A stretch of 64,000 bases of DNA. Origin: Nitrospira sp. (GTDB taxonomy: Bacteria; Nitrospirota; Nitrospiria; Nitrospirales; Nitrospiraceae). Made by a program: the position numbers and the translations under genes. The stretch lies in NCBI GenBank assembly GCA_029881435.1, contig JAOUMR010000006.1:1-64000 (forward strand), written 5' to 3'. The notes beneath the pieces were generated by a model. It was not told where the DNA came from. It ran no database searches and was given only the letters and a program-made list of their open reading frames with translations. This document shows, in pieces, positions 10,136 through 18,267 of the stretch (positions within the stretch are counted from its first letter, which is position 1; each line of letters opens with the position of its first letter).

Positions 10136-11029
10136 TCAGTCTCTGCCGCGGCCCGAACGATCCAAACGATCAGGTCGTTCTATTTTGTCAGGGTGCTCTA
10201 TCCGGTCCGGCCTGTCCCCGCGTCCGGACCGATCCGACCGATCTGATCGATCCAGCCGCTCACGGTCTGAGTCATCCCTTCCGCCACGGTCTCCACGATC
10301 ATCGCGGCCGCCCCGATCGCCGCGCCCTGATCCACTATGGTCATCCCGGAAGAGACGATCGCCGCGTTCTCCGCGGCGGACTTGCTCACGAAGGACTTTC
10401 AGACTTGCGCGCCCCTCTTGAAAATCTGATCCACGCCGTTTCACTTCACGACTCAAGTCCAGAAGGTCAGAAGGACGATAGCCTTGTTTGATGCCTTCAC
10501 CGACCAATGCTGTTCCATCCTTCGACGGAATCTTACCTTCTTTCATCACGGCGAGGCTTTTCGCACCGGCCGCCAGGACTTCTTGAGTCGCTTTGTGTTT
10601 GCCGTCGTGTTGTGAGATTCGAGCCAGTTCGCGGACTTCATCCAGGGTGGCTCCTCGTGCGAAGGCCTCTGCCATTGTTTCGATGGCGCGATGGTGATTC
10701 CCCTCCTCGACTCCACGGGAACCAGCTTCTTGTAACACATCATGGGCAGACTCAAGCCGGGAAGTCATTTGTCGAATGACGGGGTCGATCCGTTTTGGGT
10801 CAATCCCTTTGGCTAATCCTTCTTTAACTTTGTTGGCCAGCGATTCGACAGGGAGCCCTCGTTCACCCGCTTTGTTCACGTGTTCGAGTAATGGGCTAAT
10901 ATCGTCAGGAGAATGACCTTGCGCCGTCCGCAGTCGATTGATCTCCGCTCGATCTTGAGCCGAGAGGGATTCGGCCTGGGCTGGGTTGGCACAGAGCGTC
11001 AGTGCCAGACTCAGGACGATATTTCGCAT
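10136..11029 (-). CDS. Secreted helical protein with Arg/Asp-rich low-complexity C-terminal tail
   Basis: Signal peptide MRNIVLSLALTLCANPAQAES (Met within ORF 10136..11047); tail RGDRGGRDDRGDRGGRDDSDRERLDRSDRSDRSGRGDRPDR. Confidence 0.75.
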   Translation of the reverse strand: MRNIVLSLALTLCANPAQAESLSAQDRAEINRLRTAQGHSPDDISPLLEHVNKAGERGLPVESLANKVKEGLAKGIDPKRIDPVIRQMTSRLESAHDVLQEAGSRGVEEGNHHRAIETMAEAFARGATLDEVRELARISQHDGKHKATQEVLAAGAKSLAVMKEGKIPSKDGTALVGEGIKQGYRPSDLLDLSREVKRRGSDFQEGRASLKVLREQVRRGERGDRLFRDDHSGSGRGDRGGRDDRGDRGGRDDSDRERLDRSDRSDRSGRGDRPDRIEHPDKIERPDRLDRSGRGRD

Positions 11030-11051
11030 GACGGTTCCATTACCCATTGCA

Positions 11052-11435
11052 TTACCGTACGACCACTACTCCGTTTGTTTGCCCGAATCCATCGGTGACA
11101 AAATCGTCAGCCTGTGGAGGTGTCACCCATTGATCTTGGTCGATGACGTACATGAAGAAATACTCGCCTTCCTTGAGCGGCACGATCACTGACCATAGGG
11201 TCCCGCCCACACTCGCCATTGGTGTCGCGCTTTGTACCCATCCATTGAAGGATCCGACCAGACAGACGGCCTTGGCCCCCGGTGCGGACACCGTGAACCG
11301 AACACCTTCGGGTGTGAGGCTCGGTGGTTCGGGTATCATGGTCCTGGCACAGCTCCACGTTCCGAGTAACGCGACGAGTAGGCTCAAGAGCGCGATTGAA
11401 TTGAAAAAACCATTGCGCCTCTGTTCTCTGCGCAT
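11052..11435 (-). CDS. Lipoprotein-like protein with glycogen-binding / isoamylase early-set (CBM48/AMPK-beta-like) domain
   Basis: Signal/lipobox-like LLVALLGTWSC; domain VRFTVSAPGAKAVCLVGSFNGWVQSATPM...LWSVIVPLKEGEYFFMYVIDQDQWVTPP. Confidence 0.82.
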   Translation of the reverse strand: MRREQRRNGFFNSIALLSLLVALLGTWSCARTMIPEPPSLTPEGVRFTVSAPGAKAVCLVGSFNGWVQSATPMASVGGTLWSVIVPLKEGEYFFMYVIDQDQWVTPPQADDFVTDGFGQTNGVVVVR

Positions 11436-11488
11436 GGGTGCAAGAGTAATGTAGGTGTCGCATGGTTGCAAGGGACCGGTGAGAGACG

Positions 11489-12172
11489 TTAGATCGCTAC
11501 ATCAAGCACCGCATTGTGTGCACCGAAACCATCGGTAGTTTCTTCAGCTGCCAGCGGATCGGCAATCCATTCTTTTCCGTCGATGACGAACATATATTGG
11601 TATCGGCCGGGATTTAGCGAAATCGTGGCAGTCCACATTCCGCCATCGGACCGTTCCAATGGGGTTCGCGCTGGATTCCATCCGTTGAAGTCTCCCGCGA
11701 CAGAGACCGAGTGTGCCTCCGGCTGCAGTAGGATCAGGCGGACAAACACCTTCGGCTCCTTCTGCTCCGTACGAGTCGCGATCGTGTGTGCCGGGGAAGT
11801 AGGCACCGTTACCTCCACAACTCGTGAAGGCATCACGGCGAACAAGCCCACCACCGACACGATGGCAACACAAGCTGCTGCGATGGCACCGGCAAGGTTC
11901 CACTCCAACGTCCGTGGTGCACGAACAACGGAGGACAGTCGTTCCCACCAGCCAAGCGGGCGCGGCTCTATCTTGGCCCTGAGCTCGCTATAGAATCTGG
12001 CTGACGGGGTAATTCTGGGCAGCTGACCCGCTTCCGCCACCACCATTTCCAAATTGAGCCAAGACCTGCGCAGTGCGGGATCTGCGTCGATCATCTGCAG
12101 AAACGTGACTCGTTCATCCGGAGCAAGATCGTGATCGAGAAAACGTTGAATCAGGAGTTCTTGTTCGTCCAT
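11489..12172 (-). CDS. Anti-sigma-factor-like single-pass membrane protein with C-terminal glycogen-binding (CBM48-like) domain
   Basis: N-terminal helical region MDEQELLIQRFLDHDLAPDERVTFLQMIDADPALRRSWLNLE, TM AAACVAIVSVVGLFAVMP, then VRLILLQPEAHSVSVAGDFNGWNPARTPLERSDGGMWTATISLNPGRYQYMFVIDGKEWIADP. Directly downstream of an ECF sigma gene. Confidence 0.82.
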   Translation of the reverse strand: MDEQELLIQRFLDHDLAPDERVTFLQMIDADPALRRSWLNLEMVVAEAGQLPRITPSARFYSELRAKIEPRPLGWWERLSSVVRAPRTLEWNLAGAIAAACVAIVSVVGLFAVMPSRVVEVTVPTSPAHTIATRTEQKEPKVFVRLILLQPEAHSVSVAGDFNGWNPARTPLERSDGGMWTATISLNPGRYQYMFVIDGKEWIADPLAAEETTDGFGAHNAVLDVAI

Positions 12173-12199
12173 ATGGCCACCGTCCGGACTCGAGATTGC

Positions 12200-12814
12200 C
12201 TATTGGGTGGGGTCCAGTGCCGCCAGTTCCCGACTAAGCTGCAATCGGCCTTTATAGACCCTCATTTTCAACGTGTCACTACTCACACCAAGCACTGCTT
12301 GCATCTCTTCGTAACTGCAACCTTCGACGTGCTTCAGCACAAATGCCTCGCGATAGAGAGGCGGCAGTCGCTGGATCGCCTGTTCCAGCTCTTGCGCCAC
12401 CTGCTGCTGTGAAAGCAGCCGCTCAGGCGTCCGCATTTCGGCGACATGAGTGTCCAACGCCTCATCCACATCCAGATCGGCTGGTCCCTTTCCCGGACGC
12501 TTGGCTCGCAGCCAGTCCTTACACTTATTGACCCCGATCCGGTAGAGCCACGTCGAAAACTTGGAATCCGAGCGAAATGTCGACAGGGCCTTGAATGCCG
12601 TGAGAAATGCTTCCTGCGCCAGATCTTCTGCTTCCGCACGATTGCCCACCATCCGATAGGCCAGGCTCACAATCGTAGACGCATGTCGCTCGATCAGTTG
12701 TCCGAACGCCTCATGATCTTGCTTGAGGCTGCGGGCAACTAAATGCGCATCATCGGGTCCTACCTGTTGATCCTGTGGCATGCTCCGATTCCGGTTAGTC
12801 TGGTCTGATGCCAC
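12200..12814 (-). CDS. ECF (RpoE-type) RNA polymerase sigma factor
   Basis: Region 2 AYRMVGNRAEAEDLAQEAFLTAFKALSTFRSDSKFSTWLYRIGVNKCKDWLR; region 4 LPPLYREAFVLKHVEGCSYEEMQAVLGVSSDTLKMRVYKGRLQL. Confidence 0.95.
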   Translation of the reverse strand: MASDQTNRNRSMPQDQQVGPDDAHLVARSLKQDHEAFGQLIERHASTIVSLAYRMVGNRAEAEDLAQEAFLTAFKALSTFRSDSKFSTWLYRIGVNKCKDWLRAKRPGKGPADLDVDEALDTHVAEMRTPERLLSQQQVAQELEQAIQRLPPLYREAFVLKHVEGCSYEEMQAVLGVSSDTLKMRVYKGRLQLSRELAALDPTQ

Positions 12815-12844
12815 AGGACCGTCTGCTTTGGCCTACACATATCA

Positions 12845-12874
12845 TTAGACGCAGAGGTCTGAGGGGCGTAAACA
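12845..12874 (-). promoter_or_regulatory. Putative ECF-sigma promoter TGTTTAC-N16-CGTCTAA upstream of the ECF sigma gene
   Basis: Minus strand reads TGTTTAC GCCCCTCAGACCTCTG CGTCTAA. Same two boxes and same N16 spacer occur at 16663-16692. Confidence 0.6.
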
Positions 12875-12897
12875 GCCTTACACGATGTAGAGTTTGG

Positions 12898-13812
12898 CTA
12901 GAATCGATAACTGGTACCGATTGAGACGACATAGTCTGGTGCGCCATTGGAGACGCCGACCGCCACGCCACCGTTGAATCTCCAGGCAGCAGACGCTTTG
13001 TAATTCATCGCGAAAAAGAAATCTCGAATATTCACAAGGCCCGGTACCAATGCCCGGTACTCTTCAAAATAGACGCTCGCCAGGAGGTTCTTGCTGAAGT
13101 AGTAGCCGGCACCGACGTCATACCAATACTGATTTTGTAACTCTCGACCATCTGGATCCCCGATGAAGTTGTACCCGCCGTCAAGGAATGCCAACCACTT
13201 CTCCCCTATGAGCTTGGACATCTCGATGCCATACCCGTGATCAAGGGCGCCGGTTCCCAAGCCCTTTCCTTCACTGGCGGTGGGAAGCTTTAATCGCCCC
13301 GTAATCGCAATCAGTGGAACATAGTCACGTTCTTCCACGAGATAGTAGCGCCCCCTGAGGATGATATCGCCCAGGCCGGAATTCGTCACTATCTGTGCCG
13401 CCTGTCCGGCAACTCCCTGACCAGCATTGAGCAGGGCAAGACACTCTGGCTTGTCGGTATCAATTTCTGTCCCGCCCTTCTTGAGACACCTTCCAGGCAA
13501 CGTCTGAATAGGTTGACCTCCTACCAACGTTACCGTGCCATCACTTGTGACAGAAACAAACGGAATAACCAACGACACATCGCCGTCTCGAAAGTATCGA
13601 CGCACCGAAAACGGGAGGTACACAAATTCGCTGGTGGTAGTGGTGTCAAAATTGCCGCTGCTGTAACTGGGAGTCACCCCAATCTGCCAGTTTCGTTCAG
13701 ATGTGGGCTGCGGTCTCTTGTCGGTTAGATCTGTTGCATGCGCATGTTCTATCAGGCATCCAACGATTCCCAGCATTGTCACCACTGCGACCAACCACCT
13801 CTGCATCTTCAC
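12898..13812 (-). CDS. Outer-membrane transporter-like beta-barrel (MetA-pathway-of-phenol-degradation-like)
   Basis: Signal peptide and alternating barrel strands (WQIGVTPSYSSGNFDTTTTSEFVYLPFSVRRYF...YVVSIGTSYRF terminal aromatic). Confidence 0.7.
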   Translation of the reverse strand: MKMQRWLVAVVTMLGIVGCLIEHAHATDLTDKRPQPTSERNWQIGVTPSYSSGNFDTTTTSEFVYLPFSVRRYFRDGDVSLVIPFVSVTSDGTVTLVGGQPIQTLPGRCLKKGGTEIDTDKPECLALLNAGQGVAGQAAQIVTNSGLGDIILRGRYYLVEERDYVPLIAITGRLKLPTASEGKGLGTGALDHGYGIEMSKLIGEKWLAFLDGGYNFIGDPDGRELQNQYWYDVGAGYYFSKNLLASVYFEEYRALVPGLVNIRDFFFAMNYKASAAWRFNGGVAVGVSNGAPDYVVSIGTSYRF

Positions 13813-13941
13813 TCACCATCCCTTTCTGAGTGCAGGAATCTTCTGCCATATCATATCTTACAAACAAATACCTAACTTGTAGATTAGCGACGGACCTTGC
13901 AAGGTGCAACCATCCGACTCCGACAGACAGCTAGCAGACAC

Positions 13942-13978
13942 GGCAAAACGGCGTCGAGACGGTCTCGGCGCCGTTGCC
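13942..13978 (-). terminator. Putative intrinsic terminator for the Arg/Asp-rich protein gene
   Basis: Minus-strand GGCAACGGCGCCGAG-ACCGT-CTCGACGCCGTTTTGCC: long GC-rich stem (one G-U wobble) with a TTTT after the stem core, just downstream of the CDS ending at 14006. Confidence 0.5.
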
Positions 13979-14005
13979 ACTCAAAACCGTAATGGTCGAC
14001 AGTAT

Positions 14006-14650
14006 TTAGTTTCTTCCAGAACGTTCGGGTCTCTCCGGGCGTTCGGGCCGCTCCGGTTTTTCGGGGCGATCCGGGCGTTCTGGTCGGTCAAATCGCTCCA
14101 TCCGTTCTGGTCGGTTCGGCCGATCCATCTGCATCATGCGGGCATTCTCTCGACCTTCCCTGCCATGCTCGCCGGCCACATAGTCGGCCCGATCCAGTCC
14201 GCGGAGCTCGCCGCCCGCGTTCGACCTAGGATTGTCCCGGCGATCCTCTCGCCTGTCCATCCGCCGATCTTCTCTCCGGTCTTCCCGCCTGTCTTCCCTC
14301 CGATCCTCACGACGATCTATCCGGCGATCTTCTCGACGGTCCTCTCTTCTGTCCACCCGTCGGTCGTCGCGCCGATCTTCTTGGCGCACGTCATTGGCTT
14401 GGGCCACAACCCTATAGTCCCTCCCTTGTCTCGCTCCCGGATCTCCGCCCTTCCGACCACTGTTTATGGATCCAGGACCACTATGCAGCGATCCCGGCCC
14501 GCTATTGAGCGAACCATGCCCTCGGTTGTCGACCCGTACGTCCGATCCTTCAGCGGGACCATTCATCTTCCCCACGGCCGGTGAGGCCATAACCGAGAGT
14601 GCCGCTAGAGACCCCACAATAATTTCTTTCCAACTGATCCGGTTCATCAT
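14006..14650 (-). CDS. Secreted protein with R/D/E-rich repeat region (DRREDRRxDRREDRR)
   Basis: SD AAGGAGAAG before the ATG at 14650; signal-like IIVGSLAALSVMASPAVG; repeated REDRR/VDRR units. Confidence 0.75.
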   Translation of the reverse strand: MMNRISWKEIIVGSLAALSVMASPAVGKMNGPAEGSDVRVDNRGHGSLNSGPGSLHSGPGSINSGRKGGDPGARQGRDYRVVAQANDVRQEDRRDDRRVDRREDRREDRRIDRREDRREDRREDRREDRRMDRREDRRDNPRSNAGGELRGLDRADYVAGEHGREGRENARMMQMDRPNRPERMERFDRPERPDRPEKPERPERPERPERSGRN

Positions 14651-14710
14651 TCTTCTCCTTATGTGAATCATAATAGCCACAGTCTAGCTCGCGTACCGAC
14701 TGACGACTAG

Positions 14711-16162
14711 CTAATCTTCCAATTCTGCTTCGTCCCAGACCGCCACAGTTCCGTTCCGCTCACCCTTCACCTTCACAAGTGAGTTCACTCTCACCGCTGC
14801 CAAGAATCCCTCACGGCTCATGGACGTACCGCTCACGCTCTCGAAATGATTGATCGCGCTCGTAACCACTGACACACCCAAGATCACGATCTCATTTCCG
14901 GCGATCGACTGAACCGGCCCTTGGAGATCCACATCAGTATCGGGTGAGCGCAGTTGGATACGGGTCGCAATAACAGTATTCTTACCTGTCACCCGGCCAC
15001 GCACCCTGACATGATTGCTCTGCAGATCATTCAAGGTTAGTGTATTCCCACCGTCCTTCACCTCCGTCTGGCTGTTCACAGCAATGGTCACACCAGACAG
15101 TCCTGTGAGTCGCAGCGTGCTGCCGATGACCGTTGCATCTCCTTCTAGCCGTACACTGTCATGGAACTTCACATGCTTCGCTATAAGCGTGCTGCCATCG
15201 AACCGGCCTTCCGCAGACATCTTGACACCGACCACGATCTCATCAACGGTCCCACCCCGGAATTCCGTGTTTTCCGTCGTCCTCACCGGAGTGGTCCCAA
15301 TGGTGAAAGCAATGACGTTGCCATTAGACGCACCGGCGCGCGTGACGAACCCCTCGACCTCAAATTCATCGATCGCCTGACCGATACCCTTGGTCTCAGG
15401 TTCGACCTTCGTTGCAATGAGCGTCGTCGAGGCGCTGACGAAATTCGTTCCTTTGACCTCCACAAACAGACCATCCCAGTTGTTGACATTAGGGACCGGC
15501 ATATCACTGATGTCCGCTCCACTGTAGTTCACCGTGAGGTTGCCGATCCGGAATGTCGTAGATCCAGAAGCATGGTCGTTCACGAACCCACGCACCTCCG
15601 GCGTCACCCCGACCAACTTCCTTTCAATGAACGTCGCCTGAATAATCCCGTTCGGACGGATATGGCCGTTGACTTCAACATTGTCTGTCCCAGGCACAAG
15701 ATTCAGGATGTTTTGCCCAGGGATGTTGTTGTCAATGATCGTGGTGGTATCCACCAAAACGGTCTGTCCCATCACCACGAGGCTCAAGCCATCCACTGCT
15801 ACTGAGTGCACCAATCCTTCCACCGCATCCTTTTGCTGAACCAAACTGGCCGTATGGTGATCGCCGTTGAACGAGCCGTGAACCGTGACTACCATCCCCT
15901 TCTTGACTCCGCACGTCGTAACGGGATTGATGGTGCATCGCTCCGTTACGCCGTCATGCCGCACTTCTACGTTTTTCGTCTCGAACTTCTTTCCATTGAC
16001 AAACAGGCTCCCAAAATTCGTGACTGTCCCGGATGCTGACGCCGACCCGCTTCCTGATCCGCTCGCCGATACAGATGGCGCCCCATCGCTGCCACAGGCC
16101 CCGAGTAATCCGGTCAACCCGATCACGCCCACCAAACGGAAGACACAAGATGATGTTCTCAT
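14711..16162 (-). CDS. DUF5666-like repeat lipoprotein
   Basis: Lipobox LTGLLGACGS; repeated OB-like units such as GTVTNFGSLFVNGKKFETKNVEV and VEGLVHSVAVDGLSLVVMGQTVLVD. Confidence 0.75.
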   Translation of the reverse strand: MRTSSCVFRLVGVIGLTGLLGACGSDGAPSVSASGSGSGSASASGTVTNFGSLFVNGKKFETKNVEVRHDGVTERCTINPVTTCGVKKGMVVTVHGSFNGDHHTASLVQQKDAVEGLVHSVAVDGLSLVVMGQTVLVDTTTIIDNNIPGQNILNLVPGTDNVEVNGHIRPNGIIQATFIERKLVGVTPEVRGFVNDHASGSTTFRIGNLTVNYSGADISDMPVPNVNNWDGLFVEVKGTNFVSASTTLIATKVEPETKGIGQAIDEFEVEGFVTRAGASNGNVIAFTIGTTPVRTTENTEFRGGTVDEIVVGVKMSAEGRFDGSTLIAKHVKFHDSVRLEGDATVIGSTLRLTGLSGVTIAVNSQTEVKDGGNTLTLNDLQSNHVRVRGRVTGKNTVIATRIQLRSPDTDVDLQGPVQSIAGNEIVILGVSVVTSAINHFESVSGTSMSREGFLAAVRVNSLVKVKGERNGTVAVWDEAELED

Positions 16163-16191
16163 GTGGTACTCCTGGTTAAGACAAAGCGTCG

Positions 16192-16632
16192 TTACGACTT
16201 GTGGTTTCTAGAGTCATTGATCGACACACCTGCCGGCGGTGGCATATCGGCGAGAACGTCCGCGGACCATGTAATGTGCGCGGGGCACCATTGCCAGACG
16301 CCCAGGGTGATAATCCTGGTTAGACTGGCCGGAATGCAGGCAAGGCGATTGACCGATACATCGCGATTGACGATCCGGGTGGACGCGCCACAGCGACTCA
16401 CATAGAGCTCACTGGAAAGGTTGCGGAGATCGATATGAGGAGTCACAAAAGCAACAACCGGGACCGGCAGGACGGCAATGGAAGAATCGTCCACCCACTC
16501 ACTGCCGGAACAATGCCCCTCTAGTCCGGCCGTTCGCTTCACCTCATCACGGACCAAGGTCGAGGTACAGCCAGATAACAGCAGCGTAGTGGAAAGAATA
16601 GACGCGCACACTCTTGAACGGAATGGTTGCAT
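16192..16632 (-). CDS. Hypothetical lipoprotein
   Basis: MQPFRSRVCASILSTTLLLSGCTS lipobox (start at 16632 with GGAGGGGG SD); no family recognised. Confidence 0.65.
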   Translation of the reverse strand: MQPFRSRVCASILSTTLLLSGCTSTLVRDEVKRTAGLEGHCSGSEWVDDSSIAVLPVPVVAFVTPHIDLRNLSSELYVSRCGASTRIVNRDVSVNRLACIPASLTRIITLGVWQWCPAHITWSADVLADMPPPAGVSINDSRNHKS

Positions 16633-16662
16633 AACCCCCTCCATCAAACCTTGTCTAGTTGG

Positions 16663-16692
16663 TTAGACGGAGAGGAGAGCAAATTGTAAACA
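16663..16692 (-). promoter_or_regulatory. Putative ECF-sigma promoter TGTTTAC-N16-CGTCTAA upstream of the lipoprotein gene
   Basis: Minus strand reads TGTTTAC AATTTGCTCTCCTCTC CGTCTAA; identical boxes and spacer to 12845-12874. Confidence 0.6.
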
Positions 16693-16827
16693 GGAGTCTA
16701 GGAAGCGTTTATCCCCGCTGAGGTAGGGGCAAATGGAGGTGGCAATCCAGCCGGTCCATTGAACGCGGCTCGATTGCTGCCCCGTCCATCGTTGGGCTAT
16801 GGCTGCGCTCCATTGGCTGAAAGCCGG

Positions 16828-18267
16828 TTAGTTATTTCCAGGTCGGACTTGCTGCGATTGCCAGGCAGCCGACCGAATCATGTTGCCCCATTCCGCTTTG
16901 GTCCCTCGAACCCAGCGAATCAGGCCCACTAGTCTCCAGTACGAATTGAGCTGCCGATAGCCAAAGTTTTCAAGGAAGGCGACCAGCAACATTTTCCAGA
17001 ACTCCGATCGCCGTTGGTACAGATGAAACGTCATTTCTTCCATGAGGAAGGCACTCAACGACAGGGTGACGCCGAGTCCGACGACGACGCCCAGACAGGC
17101 CAACCAGACTTGCCATGAGACGATTCCCAGGATCAGCCCGATCACCAGGAACACGTATCCAATAATCTCGAACACGGGCCCAAACCACTCAAAGATGGTC
17201 ATGAAGGGAAAGGCGAGCCAGCCGACCGCCCCGCTCTTGGGATGACAACATAACTGGAAGTGGCTCCCGAGGCTGTCGCATAACCCGCGTTGCCACCGGA
17301 TGCGCTGATTCCTGAGGGTGCGAAAATCCTCCGGCACCTCGGTCCAACAGACCGGATCCGGCACGTAGGTGATGCGATAGGGTTGCCCGCTAAGCCGGTA
17401 ATGGTGATGCAGGCGCACCACCAGTTCCATGTCTTCCCCGATCGTGTTCGTGCGATACCCTCCGACTCTCAAGACGGACTCTTTCCGGAATAACCCAAAG
17501 GCGCCAGCAATAATGAGCATCGCGTTGAGAGGCGACCACCCCTGACGACCGGACAAGAAAGCACGAAGATATTCGACCGTCTGCAGAAGTGCTAAGAAGC
17601 TTGACGGTAGGCCCACTTTTTTTAGCAACCCATTTTCAACCACACAGCCATTGGCCACGCGGATCGTCCCGCCGGTCGCGATGGTGCGGTGATCAAGCAA
17701 GAACGGCTGCACGACTCGATACAAACTATCTTGGGCCAAGATGGAATCGGCATCGATGCAGCAAAAGAGCGGATACACGGAAAGATTGATGCCGGCGTTC
17801 AGGGAATCAGCTTTGCCCCCATTGTCCTTATCAATCACACGCACGTTGGGATGTTTTGAAGAGTGATATATGGCACGCACCGGCTGAGTCGGAAGATCAT
17901 GACTATAGGCCTCGGGAAATGGTTTCAATCCAAACTCTTGCCTCAGCACGTCCATAGTATCGTCTGTAGAACCATCGCTGACCACGATGATCTCGTACTC
18001 AGAATATTGGAGCTGTAACAAAGATTGAATAGAACTCGCGATCGTGGCGGCTTCATTGTATGCTGGCATAATGATGCTAATTTGCGGCTCGTACCCAGTG
18101 AACGCACCAGGCAAGCGATCACCGGTCCGCTCTTCAAAATACTGCCGGAGCGACATCAGTGAGATGACATTGAGCGCCAAATATCCCCCGGTCAACGCCA
18201 CGAGGTACAACAGAAACGACAATTGGACGAGGCTGTAGACAACTTCAAGGGTCATGAGCGATCGCAT
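16828..18267 (-). CDS. Processive family 2 glycosyltransferase (PgaC/BcsA/NodC-like), membrane
   Basis: SIIMPAYNEAATIASSIQSLL, DNGGKADSLNAGI, CIDADSIL, GEDMELVVRL, QRIRWQRG plus C-terminal TM helices. Confidence 0.92.
   Translation of the reverse strand: MRSLMTLEVVYSLVQLSFLLYLVALTGGYLALNVISLMSLRQYFEERTGDRLPGAFTGYEPQISIIMPAYNEAATIASSIQSLLQLQYSEYEIIVVSDGSTDDTMDVLRQEFGLKPFPEAYSHDLPTQPVRAIYHSSKHPNVRVIDKDNGGKADSLNAGINLSVYPLFCCIDADSILAQDSLYRVVQPFLLDHRTIATGGTIRVANGCVVENGLLKKVGLPSSFLALLQTVEYLRAFLSGRQGWSPLNAMLIIAGAFGLFRKESVLRVGGYRTNTIGEDMELVVRLHHHYRLSGQPYRITYVPDPVCWTEVPEDFRTLRNQRIRWQRGLCDSLGSHFQLCCHPKSGAVGWLAFPFMTIFEWFGPVFEIIGYVFLVIGLILGIVSWQVWLACLGVVVGLGVTLSLSAFLMEEMTFHLYQRRSEFWKMLLVAFLENFGYRQLNSYWRLVGLIRWVRGTKAEWGNMIRSAAWQSQQVRPGNN

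Noticed and set aside
9991-10491. 166-aa plus-strand ORF
   Set aside because: Antisense to the Arg/Asp-rich tail of the minus-strand secreted protein; no independent family or RBS support.
14232-14417. Short DNA repeats considered as a CRISPR array
   Set aside because: No constant repeat with unique spacers; the pattern is codon-level repetition of DRREDRR within a CDS, and no cas genes are present.
13904-14584. 226-aa plus-strand ORF opposite the Arg/Asp-rich protein
   Set aside because: The minus strand has a good SD, a signal peptide and a coherent repeat protein; the plus ORF is a by-product of biased codons in the repeats.
15307-15313. TTAGACG (reverse CGTCTAA) as a further ECF promoter
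   Set aside because: No GTAAACA box at the 16-nt spacing and it lies inside the DUF5666 gene.
15161-15805. 214-aa plus-strand ORF
   Set aside because: Antisense to the DUF5666-like lipoprotein; no recognisable domain.
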